From contig NC_079879.1 of NCBI RefSeq assembly GCF_029227915.1, positions 10,912,001-10,976,000 on the forward strand: a stretch of DNA of 64,000 bases. The letters run 5' to 3'. Below, piece by piece: positions 12,501-23,054 of the stretch; within the stretch, counting starts at the first letter, position 1; each line of letters opens with the position of its first letter. Made by a program: the position numbers and the translations under genes. The notes under the pieces are model-generated. The model saw nothing but the letters and a program-made list of their open reading frames with translations. It did no database searches and was not told the DNA's origin. Origin of the DNA: Hydractinia symbiolongicarpus (lineage: Eukaryota; Cnidaria; Hydrozoa; Anthoathecata; Hydractiniidae).

Positions 12501-14842
12501 AACAGAAGCGTATACCGTAACATTAATACCTCCAAAACAGAATTTTCACTTGTCGGATTAAGTTGAAAATTTATACAAACACAAATTCAATGATGCTAAA
12601 TATGATCTTAAAGACAAAATATTAAAATTCTAAAATTTTACAAAACATGTAATTCGGGAAACATGTATTTACTGTTTTGTTTAGAATTGCAACTAGATGC
12701 CCTTTCAAAGTCTTTAAAAAATTTAATAAGCTGCCATTGGAGCTTTCAATAGTATCTGAGCTATCTTAGTTGCACTGATGTTGCAATCTTAATGTGAATG
12801 TGTGATAGATTTCTATGTACAACATCGAACCATGGTTTTAATTTTTATTTTTAGATCAAGGTTATTGATCCTGTAGCAACAACCTGTACTACACTTGCTG
12901 GTTGTGGTAAAGCGGGATACAAAGATGGTGCATTTGCTGAAGCGTTGTTTAACGAGCCCGGTGATTTGCAATTTAGTCCGGATTGTAGATGTTTATATGT
13001 TGCAGATACGAACAATCATAAAATACGAGTGCTTGATATGCAGAAGAAAACCGTTTCAACGGTACTGTAATTATATTTTTATTATATTTATTTTTCGTTT
13101 GTTTTTATATTATTTTTTCAAGGTAACTGCTTGAAATGACGTTGGAGGGATCGTCATATTCTTTGAATTCAAGAAAAGAAAATGTTTGTGTTGTATTTTA
13201 GAAAGCTGTGGTATTTGCCTACATTTTAATAACTTATTTTAAGGAAAATAGCTTGAATGATTTTATATTTTTTAGACGGCCTTCTTTAAGCCTGGCATGT
13301 TCATAACATAGTACTTAAGTTGTCTTCAAATTCGGAACCTATGTTGAACATAAGTGTTGCCTTGTAGGCGAGATGTAAATAAAAGTCGGTAGAAATCTTA
13401 GTGTGTTGTTCATTGACTAATTTTCGGAAATTTAATGAAAAACACTTTCTTTTAGAGTAAGTACCAACGAATTTTAAGCTAAAAATAATCTAAACTTTAT
13501 GAACTAAAAAGAAATTTGCCGAAAAAAATTAGTCAACAAACAATGTCGGTGAAAATGAACTTATATTAGTTTTTACCAATAAGGCATAAGAAAATCCGAA
13601 ATTGATAATCAATATTTAGGAATCGTTTGGAAACATAATTGAAGGAAATGACATCCTGTATAAATATTTTAAAATAATTAAATAAATAAAATTTGTTTCG
13701 AACTATTTTAGCTTACCCTTTTGGATTCTGACGAAGTCGACGCGATGACTGTCATTCATACCTCTTCGGACGATTCGACAGAATATAAAACCCTTGTTGG
13801 CAACAATACTAAAGTTTTAGAAATGGAACAGATTGCTCGAGATTTATCGCAGAAACTAAAGTTAAATGTTGAAGTTGCTTTATCTGGTCTTCATTTTACG
13901 GATGAAGCTGAAAGCAGGTGGCAGGTTACCATCATTGAACAACAAACTTCAGGTTTGTTTTTATTTTATTTTTCTCTATTTCTTTATTTCTTTAAAAACA
14001 CCAGAGTAGAAGAAGTAAAAAAATATAATCTATTTCGCCACAGTTTTGTACCCTGTTCCCCATTTTAAGCACCAATAGCAACGATTGCCTTAAAAATGAA
14101 GAAGAACTATCAGTTGCATTAAAAATGCACACAGACTTCTTCAAATGTCTTCAGCGGTTAGCTAAGGAGATCATCCCAATGATATGTCTTCCTTTAAACT
14201 CCTTTAACGCCGCTTCGGTATACAGCGTTCATTAACGTACGACGTTTCTTTTTATATTACTCTAGCTACTTACTCATGTATAGTGTTGAAAGAGGTATCC
14301 TATTCGTTTTACATTCTTTCTTCTTTTAGAACGACTTTCTCATTTCAATGGAAGTGTTAATAAAACCACGTCATCGTTTTCTCTCACTTTACCATCCTTC
14401 GATAAAGATATTGTGCTCAAGGTATGTAATAATATATTTCAGTTATCAAAGGTCGATTTTGAAACAGCTGACTAAGCAAAATCAGTATTAAAGGAGCCAA
14501 CGCAAATATTGGAAGCTGTTCGCGCCATGCAACCATATCCCTTTGATCAAAATTTAACACAAAATCTAAAGTCGAAATAAGGAACCTTGTTGTGGGAACC
14601 TTGTTGCGGGAAGTCTTTTTTTAACTGATCCAGACTATTCTTTCCTCACATTAAGTAATCAGGGTCGCGTGTCTGCTTTTTATCACCACTTTGATCCATC
14701 TTTTTAGTTGGAGATGTTGTTATACGTATGTACAGATGATAACACGTGTTTAATGAAAACAGCTCTTCTTCATCAAAAAATAACCTTCGACACTCAAGCC
14801 TCAAGTGATGACGTCATCGTGAAACACATAGTAAACCTGTGA
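3503..14842 (+). CDS. NHLRC2: NHL repeat-containing protein 2 (NHLRC2), 11 exons
   Basis: Exons: 3503-3761, 4402-4710, 5085-5389, 6287-6419, 6509-6614, 6782-7013, 7305-7427, 12855-13061, 13712-13952, 14330-14421 and 14708-14842 (TGA). They total 2142 bases, exactly 713 codons plus stop, all with GT-AG borders and matching phases; human NHLRC2 is 726 residues. Exons 1-2 encode the thioredoxin-like domain with CCINC at residues 77-81 ([11 protein letters not shown]). Exons 3-8 encode the NHL beta-propeller, with repeated [35 protein letters not shown] and ADTNNHKIR blades. Exons 9-11 encode the C-terminal beta domain. The family is essential in animals and is linked to ROS-dependent cleavage during apoptosis and to human FINCA disease. 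The exon 2 donor at 4711 was chosen over a better-looking one at 4716 because only it keeps the frame. An AATAAA lies at 14932-14937. Intron 7 contains a separate GPCR gene. Confidence 0.95.
8599..8622. repeat. Poly-T/poly-G homopolymer tract
   Basis: A T run is directly followed by 13 Gs at 8610-8622. Other G runs occur at about 21358-21381 and 43207-43226. Confidence 0.8.
9184..9268 (+). repeat. Dispersed repeat, copy A
   Basis: About 85 bases starting with a TCTGTCTGTC motif and ending in GGGCGAACCCGTGGATTTT. It matches 37630-37715 along its length with scattered substitutions, including the shared core AGTAGCGAGACRCAC. The family is unidentified. Confidence 0.6.
9701..10558 (+). CDS. Single-exon rhodopsin-class GPCR nested in NHLRC2 intron 7
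   Basis: An intact 285-residue seven-helix protein. TM1 is about 5-31, TM2 about 39-65 and TM3 ends in DRT at 100-102 in place of the usual DRY. TM7 has the canonical NPIVY at 252-256, followed by a basic, Cys-containing tail (CCWPGKKR). The loop between TM4 and TM5 is very short. The class A call is from these motifs; ligand and subfamily cannot be assigned. It lies on the same strand as the host gene, wholly inside intron 7, with AATAAA at 10716-10721, so it probably has its own promoter and 3' end. Single-exon GPCRs often arise by retroposition or local expansion, and cnidarians have large lineage-specific families. Confidence 0.85.
   Translation: MDCANLALLMTFFILCVFTVLFNLSSLYFLLTQTQRRRVMHVILISLVLNGTLNGMFFLVDVLLFWYGVEVEKLVKKLLTTSRNLIIIAAVLHLLLLTADRTIAVLYPLRHDYIVTKGRAVKLILFTYLLSFLMSLHFGDHKTRLIILSVTIIFVACFIITAYASIFKTLNTSSRKLRVARSNSHTRVVSSMKPGFMFMLICGVFLCFNLPSAVTILCLYSRLGVHHGEPYESDKPVVLVSMCLLMCSWAVNPIVYIFSNKRNRKCCWPGKKRTVDVSSIRRKTS
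10559..12854. other. NHLRC2 intron 7, right part
   Basis: Starts with the GPCR 3' UTR. At 10561-10630 a degenerate unit (GATGTAATAGT, then CGATCAATATCT) recurs about three times. The rest is AT-rich. At about 12133-12215 an inverted pair surrounds a short spacer: GGGACCCAGCGTAATTTTTC and a facing AAAAATCACGCTGGGTCTC. No gene is supported. Confidence 0.4.
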
Positions 14843-17800
14843 GAGGTATGCTATGCTAAGATCGTATAATTTTTTTATGTATAAATGTAATGGATTTTTT
14901 AAATTTATCATGTAGGTATTTTTTTATAATTAATAAATCAATCAAAATAACACACTTTGATGCAATTAAAAATTTTATGGGGATTAGATATTTGAGATAT
15001 AGAATAATTAAAGGGATGTTGGAATATGTTATAGTTTACTCAGACAAAACTCTAGTTTAAAGACTTGCAAAAATTGTCTTCAATCTTTTAAACCAACTTC
15101 TTGGCAATATCGGTGCACAACTAAGAAAAACCCTACCTGTTTGGCTGTGTGAATTGAGAAAGAACTAAGGTTAAAAGTGCTGAATTATTGTCTAAGATAA
15201 CTGGTAAATCTTTTAAAAATCAAATTTATAACAGTTGTTTCTTTATATTTATAAATATTAGAAAATATTATAAAATATATATTAGAAAATATATATTAGA
15301 AAAACATTCCAGGACTTTGGTGGCCGAGAGCCTTGAAACAAAAAATCACATTTAATAACAAAAAGTCACATAACAAATTTACATTTTAAAAATTTGTAAA
15401 CTGATATTATTTAAAATTTACTGTATTTATATCATTTTTAACATTGATTTTTTTTCGTGGCCTGGCCAGGAATAGCCAACCTTATGAAATCTTGTTATTT
15501 AGCTTCCACCAGTGGACGTTATTTAGTAAACAATTTTTTTAGTAAACAAATAGTGGACTTAAATTAAAATTTTTAAAAAACCGTAATTGTTTGAAATAAG
15601 TATATTTAAACCATTTTCCAAAATTGATTTGTTTTTGTAGCCTGGCCGGGAACAGCCTCATCTGCAGACCTTACACGGTATATATGTAAGCAAGCATGGC
15701 GGTTGTCACAAACGGTTGTCGTTTCAATAGCGGCTTGAAATAAATCCTTAGCAATTATGTTTTGTAGGGCATGCAGCGAGTCTAGATAATGGACTGTATA
15801 ATGAGATTTTTCTCTAATTACAAACGAAGTCTGTACTGTAGATCGACATTTAACATACTTAATATTTATGACACTGACTAGGCAGTATAAACACGTTGAC
15901 AGCTGTAGCTAGTAGAGAATGTGATAACTAGATCGGGGAAACTGTCAGAATATTGGACCATGCGGAATTAAAATGCAACGAAAATATGATATAAAAGTGA
16001 TAGAGCTTATGAGATAATGTATGCTATAGACCCAGAAAACTTTAAAGCTGGTCAACCAAGTTGTTTTTTAAAGAAAAGCATGCTAAAATATGTTGTACTA
16101 CCTAAGGTACATTGGTGGTCACGTTAAACAAATAGCCTTCAGAACAGCAAATTTCTTCTTGCTATATTTGGTTGTGTGAGTACAGCCAGCAGAAAGATGG
16201 CTTAAATTGTTGACAACAGATTCCAAGTCGTTTGCTTCTGGAATTTCTGCACGAGATGTTACCATCATATGTGAGAATGTACAGACACTGCAGTGTTGGC
16301 TCTATACAGGCGGGTTTTGTTTCCACATATAAAATCCTCGACCATGACAAATTCATTGTCACAACTATCTTCTTACCCTGGCATGTTTGTAGGAAAAGGT
16401 AATTTCAAAAAATTTTCGCGTTTTAGGATCTAAGCTTTATCTTAATTGTGCAGCCCAATTATATACTGATAGTGCATCTGATAGTGCATTTACACTTTAG
16501 CATATTTATACGGATCGAGAGTCATGTTACTAAAAATAAAAATTTATACAAAGTGCGTTTACATTAGATTTTTCAAATTTATACGGATTCAGCATGAAAA
16601 CGGTAAAAAAGAAAATTGGAAATGTTTTTTCTGGATTTGTTTAATCCGTAATAATTGCTTGAATCCATAGAAAATTTTTGGACGGAAAAACTTTCTGATT
16701 TGTTGTCCGAAAATTTTTCCATTCGAAATTTGTTTTGCCGAAATTTTTCTGTCCGAAAATTTTGGTTTTTCTATTTTTTTTTAAAAAAGAAACAGTGCGT
16801 AGAAATTATAAATAGGGTAATCAGAAAATCAACAAAAAATGCAGTTTTTAGACTAATTATTTTCATTATTTTCGCATTTGGCTGAGGATCTATCAATAAA
16901 GTTGGATCCTGAAGACCCTTTTGTAGATCTTGATTGAATATAAGTACACTATAAATTCTTCTAGCCTCATTTTTGTGACATTTCCTGTAATCATTACTTT
17001 TTGGTACAATTCCCTTTGGTACAATTCGAAAGACTCTCTCATACATTTTTTGATTTTATAAATGTCCGAAGATTTTGTAACTAAACGCAGTTAAATTTTG
17101 TTAAGAGTTTGTTAACAACCCAAGATCTCGACTTGATATCATGCTGAAACACTTACCCGGTTCCCGAGGAAATATTTCCCATATGAACAGCCCCTAAACC
17201 CTCCTTGTCCGCGCCTGTGATGGGTGTTTTTTATAGCGAATTTTGATATTATGGGGTACTCCCTGACATTTTATGTGTGTCTAAGTCAACATACTAACTT
17301 TTTACAGTTGTAACTTGAAAGCTATAGACAAAGGTTTTTGTTTTACATGCTTGTGGTGGATTGAGTTCTGTGCGTTAATGCCACTGATTTCGTTGAAACA
17401 CTGCATTAGGGAATGACTTTGAAAGTGATGAAACTAAATGCACTATCACTTGTTCTTTCTAAATTCCTTTTCGTTAATCGTACAAAACAAATTCTTATAA
17501 AATATGGGACAATTTTATGCATCATGGCCTATTCCAGGATCTCACAGGACATTTCTAAAGGCATTAAAAAAATTCTTGTGGCAAGCTTTCTTTATATTAT
17601 AAGCACTGATTTTGTCATAATCATATTCCAAAAAGATTTAGGTGCCGATTTCCCTCTATTTCATGGCTACATCAGATGACTTGCCATCAATTTGCTGTAC
17701 AATCATTTCCTTGAATTTGTCAATATTACCTCTAAATTCAACTTTTTTTCTCCTGCTGTTCATTGCTAGTCTGCTTTAGTCTTTTAGCCTTCATCGTAGC

Positions 17801-18545
17801 TTCTAAACTTGCCCTATTATCTTTCCTATTTTTCGCATAACGTTTGTTGTTGTTTGTTGCCATACTGGTATCCTTGTTTGCCCTTACCAATACCAAACCC
17901 TTGTTGTCAACATCGTCTCACCTTAAAATTTACGAATTAATTTGAATTTTACGAAATGGAACCTAGAACAAAGGCTTAACCTGTCACCAAAATAAGCAAG
18001 AACATCCCAAGGAAAGCTGTGAATCTCCAGGAAGAGCCCTTTCTTTTTGGTACTTCAGTACCAACGACAAGAAATTTAAAATCACACTTCCCATTACAAT
18101 AAGAAAGTCAAATTAATATCCTTGTTTTGAAATCACAAATGTATGAAATGTGATTGTTAAATATCAGATGCTACTTTAGATAAATTTCCTAAACAAAATA
18201 GCAATTCTCCTTCAAAATTACCATCAATACTAGCTATTTCTGGGTAAAACATGTAAAATCTGAGCCTTGAATATCCACAAGAAGAAGTTTGTGATTCCTC
18301 TGGTTCGAATTGTCGTTATACATTCCAAGTGGGGTAGACAGACGAAAACCCGTGTGTACAGCAGAATAGTCTGCGATGCAAGAGGTGTATTATCAACGTT
18401 ATCTGTTTTCATATACTAGATGATCCCACATGATTGATGTGGCATACTTTTTCATGATTCTCATACTATTTTTTTACTTATCAGTTTTGTCCTCATTAAA
18501 ATGTTTGTTATGACAAAAGGGGTCTTAATAATATAGTCAAGAACT
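14843..18545. other. Gene-poor spacer after NHLRC2
   Basis: Holds the NHLRC2 3' UTR, then AT-rich DNA. A CCTGGCC-containing motif with similar upstream sequence occurs at about 15400-15490 and again near 15580-15660, roughly 176 bases apart. Short frames near 16162-16362 and 17413-17679 resemble nothing I recognise and are not called. Confidence 0.4.
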
Positions 18546-18737
18546 TTACCAGTTCTCATTGAAATAATAAACACAATTCCTGTCTTTGGACAATGGCTTC
18601 AGCCATGTTCCATCAATAGTGGTAACTACGTGAGCAACCTCCTCGCCGTTTGGACCCACTTTGGTTAATTCAGATTCTTCTGCCGCGGACGTGAGATGCT
18701 CAGCTCGACTGACCGATTTCTGACATGGGTGTTTCAT
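18546..18737 (-). pseudogene. Fragment next to the SWIM-finger remnant
   Basis: A 63-residue frame containing VVTTIDGTWLK. The xDGTWxK motif recurs in large cnidarian repeat-encoded proteins, so this may be another piece of the mobile element just upstream on the same strand. I cannot confirm the relation. Confidence 0.25.
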
Positions 18738-18818
18738 AAATTTGATATGGTTGTTCTGAAATTAGTGTTGGTAAGCCCATATTTGTCATGAAAGATTTTA
18801 GTCTCGTATGAGTAATTG

Positions 18819-19277
18819 TTAGAGAAGCGTACACAGGCTGCACATTACAATTGGTGCGTTTTTCGTTGTGTCGTTTGATTTTAATGTGCGTTGACCGGAA
18901 AAGACGGTTGATTGCTTTTTCTGACAGTAGGTAAATTTAAAAAGCCGTTTTTCAGCAAGGCCTCTTCTAGATAAGGGTGCTTCATACAATTCCAGTTTAC
19001 TACTGGCACGTCTGCAAATTGGACGTTCATTTACACTCTTATCAGGAACATGACATTGCTGCAATTTATCAGTACAAGTTTTATTATCTGAAATAATATT
19101 TAAATTTAACTGTTTAAATTCCATAAGTTGGTACAATAGTGCTACAACATGTTTGCAGCATCCGCTTTCACCAGCTTTGTAATTACTTTTGGTATAAAAA
19201 AAGTCTCCAGATGCTTGACACAAAAGTACGTAAACAGTGTATCTGTCTTTCGTTATTGAAACTACAAAACTTTTCAC
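18819..19277 (-). pseudogene. SWIM zinc-finger protein fragment (repeat-encoded)
   Basis: A 152-residue frame with the SWIM-type core KAGESGCCKHVVALLYQL, preceded by Asn-Tyr where the CxC pair of a SWIM finger is expected, then NKTCTDKLQQCHVP. In related cnidarian repeat proteins that second motif usually has QQWH, and a YqaJ-type nuclease domain often follows. Loss of the first Cys pair and the missing nuclease domain suggest a decayed copy. With the PIF1-like remnant on the same strand it may belong to one old mobile element. Family assignment is from motif memory. Confidence 0.5.
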
Positions 19278-19778
19278 AATGAAGGATGAATCATAAACAG
19301 AACAAAGAATAAAGAGTAATAAATATATACACTATTACCAACTGACAACTAAAGGTATATCTTCATCTCGTATAGTTTGTACTGGGTACTGGAATAGTTT
19401 CTAGTGCTACCTCTTTCTTAGACTTATACTCCAGGAGGATAGCTACAATCCATTTTATTTTTTATTTTTCACATTACACACTGCTGCTCCTCGACATTTC
19501 CCGTCTCAACTGTATATGGGTTTGTCTACCACACCCAAAGTCCATAACGTACGAGGTTGATTGTCATCTCAAATAATAACTACGTCGTCCACAGCAATAC
19601 TACTAATCTTGTCGTTAGAGTTATCTTTGATGTTCTCGTAATTCAGTTACGTAATCATTAAGCCATATTTTCCAAAAATGATCCAGATTTGCTTGGTAAT
19701 TTACATTGTTCGCCTGATTTTAACTCCAGACGTTCTGAAATAAAACCTTCAACGTCATAATAAATAAGTTAATTAAAC

Positions 19779-20325
19779 CTATATCGATGCGATAAAACTG
19801 AACACTTCTCTTTTGGTTGGTGTCGACTGAATGCAATAAATCTTTGCAACACCTCTATCTTTATTTTCTTTATTTACAGTTTCGAGTTTTCTGAATACAC
19901 AATAGCCCATCAATTTTGTTGACTCTTCTGAGAGGGAATGGTAAAGTAATTTATCTGAATCAGGTGGCAATTATCTCCTACCAAAATTACTGAGTAACCA
20001 CCAAATGTAGTGTCTAAAAATCCACTTGCCTGATGTGAACGACGCTCTATCCAATCTAATATTTTCAAAGCTATAAATGAGAATTCGTTAATAATAAAAT
20101 AAAATAAATGTTCAAGCTGGAGGCCTCCACGTAAATTAATTGTAATAGACTGCGTGGGATAACACCGTTAATGATGAAAGCAGCTATGTCAAAGAAAGCT
20201 GACAATACACAAGAATTACCAAGCAATAGCTTTAGTGCACCGATTAAAAAGCTTTTACTTGAACTGCCCTGTCCTGTAACTATCATTATTAAGGGTTGCG
20301 TTTGCTCAGGTAGTGATCTTTAACA
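19779..20325 (-). pseudogene. PIF1-like DNA helicase remnant
   Basis: Reading leftwards on the minus strand, 20286-20071 contains IVTGQGSSSKSFLIGALK, a damaged Walker A (intact copies read GQGGSGKS), followed by helicase-like sequence (ILLGNSCVLSAF type). The frame then breaks. At 19970-19779 LPPDSDKLLYHSLSEES resembles the conserved LPPVxDKxLYH region downstream of Walker B in PIF1-type helicases of animal repeats. Walker B itself is not readable. This is a pseudogene, probably from a Helitron or similar element. Confidence 0.6.
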
Positions 20326-21357
20326 ATATTGCAGACATGCAATTGATCTTTATTTAGAAGGTCAATACCTTATGCATGCACTTATTTTCTCATTATCAAA
20401 CCAAAATGGTAAACTACATATTTCAGGACTTGTATAAAGTAGTGATCGTTGTGATTCTATTTCGACATGATAGTTAACATGTACAGTAGTAGTTGTATGT
20501 GTCGCATCCATGCCAGTCCAGCGTGCTGTATCTATATTGTTTTTTACAATTTTATCATTTGCGTGCTCCGTATCATCAGTATGGTCAGGAATAAAGTTAG
20601 CTGGAGCGTATTGTAAATCATGTGCTAGTTTTGATGTAACATTTTTACCAATATCAATTTCTGTGTGTCATATCGTCACGATTGTTCAAGAATTTGATAG
20701 GACGTGGCTCCACGATTTAATAAAGATAGGAGTGAATAAGAAAAAGGAAGAGTCTAAAAAATGAAACGTTTTCGAGGTAAAAAAAAATCGTAGAACCTTT
20801 CATACTTTATTTTCAAAGCTAAAAAAAATTATGAGCGTCCTTCCCCCGATTCAGCTACAGGCGTGTGTTCTTTGTGTCACGTGATCCAAATAAATTAAAA
20901 AAGATGCAAAGATATTTTGCCTAATGCGCTGCACAATTCTGCGAGTTTCCTAATTTATAAAAAAATTTATTTTATTTTTTAAGAAACTGCTATACTGTTA
21001 TGTGAAGAATTCCTGATAGGTTTCTTTTAAACGATAACCTGTTATATTAAATTCTGTATAAGTTATTCTAACCCCAATTTGTTAGAAGAATATCAATTTC
21101 ATAGCAAGTAACATCTTTTTGTTTCTGTCTTTGTTATAAATTATATTTTTGGCCTTTCATTTTTATTTATATTGAGTAAAAAACTATTTGAACTATCGCT
21201 GTTTTTTCCTGCTACAATGAACCCATGTTTTAATTATTAGCTCCCAGTCCACCTTAGGACCATCAACGCTAAAGACTACAAGGCTGGTCAAACTTATCTG
21301 TTAAACGCATTAAATCTGACGGATAGTCATACCGTCGAGAATACTAATTCTAGTCTT

Positions 21358-21381
21358 GGGGGGCGGGGGCGGGGGGGGGGG
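21358..21381 (+). repeat. Poly-G tract
   Basis: A G-dominated stretch broken by two Cs, long enough to form a G-quadruplex. Confidence 0.7.
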
Positions 21382-22330
21382 ATTCTCTCTACCCTAGTGT
21401 AACGACACAAACTAGAACAAGCTAGACATAGCTAGCTAGCACCGGAACTAACTTGATTAATATTAGTATAATAAGGATTCTTTATTTCTTAACATCAAAA
21501 GAGACCATGAAATACAATATTTAAATTAATTTTTTGGAGGCCGAAAATATGTTGACTAACCTTGAAACTTTCGCCATAGAATGTTTCCATTCTTTTGTCT
21601 TTTACCTAAAACCACCTGGCTTTAGGATTTAGGGAAATCTGCAAGCTCTAATAAAAGACCCAGCAATAGTCGGCAATTAATAAATAAATTTAATAAAAAA
21701 AATTATGGAAGTTGCAATTTTCCAACATTAAAAAACATAAAACCAGAACTTTCTCCATGTGAAATGAGGGGAATTAAAAATACAGAAGGATTCGCTAGTG
21801 GAATAAATTTTTGCGAGAATTTAATTTTGCAGTTTCGCGAATCTAAATTTTGCCATTTTTAGATTTTGCAATTATTTTTTTAGCGAATGGCCAATTACTT
21901 GGCTTTGCAATCATTAAAGTCGCTGTTCCAATCAGATTCGTCAGAGGAATCGTTGATGTAAGGGTTTTCAGGACTTTACAACTGACACAATCAGCGAAAG
22001 AAAACATTTTTTTCTGTTTATATATTAACAAAGTGTGGGCTGTGCCAAATATTGGTGAATTTACGCAAAAACAATGACATATTATTCCTAAATTTGATAA
22101 AAAATAAAATTGAATTTCGCAAGAATTTTATTTCGTGAATGGCAAAATTGACAAAAATTCCCGGGAGCATATTTTGTGATTGCCGACAGTGGCAATTAAA
22201 GCATGTCGCAAAAAGCACAAAAATGCGCCAAATCGTGAAAATTTATACCATGATGTGATAATTTATCCCATTTTCACAGTTAACACCAAAGCTCATCGTT
22301 AAATCAGAAAAACTGAATCTTAGTCCACTT

Positions 22331-22380
22331 GTCAACATTGACAGGTTAATCCATGCCCATCTGTCAACATTGACAGGTGG
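22331..22380. repeat. Duplicated palindrome
   Basis: TGTCAACATTGACAGGT occurs twice, about 31 bases apart. Its core TGTCAACATTGACA is a near-perfect palindrome, so each copy could pair with itself or with the other. Confidence 0.55.
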
Positions 22381-23054
22381 TTTGACAAGAAGTTTGACAA
22401 CTAATAAATTTTAATAGAGCGTACAGGAATGTGGCAAAGGATCGAGTAAGTTTCTATCCGTTTTTTATCTTATCCCTAAAACCAGAACCGACTTGGCTTT
22501 AGGGCCTGGGAAAAACCAGCAAGCCTTCAAGATAAGGTCTAAGGAAGAAACAATGTGACAAAATTTTATTGACACCACCCTAGATCCACGAATGTTTTAA
22601 AGAATACATTCTGCAGTTGCAAATAAGGCTAAAGGCAAAAATCAACAAGTTTAATTACGACTTCTCACTAAAAAAGCATGTAGAAGGACACCTGCCTTAT
22701 CATTGCTTTTATGGTCCATAAATTATGATTGTTTGAAGGTAACTAGGCTTTTATACCCCTTGTGTGGAACTGATTATCGTGAAACCACTTTTCGAGAGGA
22801 AATAAAAATAAAAATCAATAGCTGTTTTCTTTATGTGTCTATTGTGAATTTACATAACTACAGAATATACAGATATACAAAATTAAGAATCTGACATAAG
22901 CATCATTCACCAAAATGAGATATCTCATCATAAAAACTGCGAATTCTTTATCACAAATTAATTACTTTAAAATGTATTGACACTCGCATTGACTGCTTGT
23001 AGAAATTAAGATCTCACACCCCAGATTATAGAACTCTCGATGCAATACGACCTG

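Larger units (their letters stand above)
20326..23054. other. Repeat-rich spacer
   Basis: Contains a G/C-rich homopolymeric patch at about 21358-21381, two palindromic motifs at about 22331-22380, and two similar 'TAAAACCA...GGCTTTAGG' stretches near 21608 and 22480. The part next to 20326 may extend the PIF1 remnant. No intact gene is seen. Confidence 0.35.

Noticed and set aside
13721-14068. A 115-codon frame taken as its own gene
   Set aside because: Its first part is NHLRC2 exon 9; the rest reads into intron 9.
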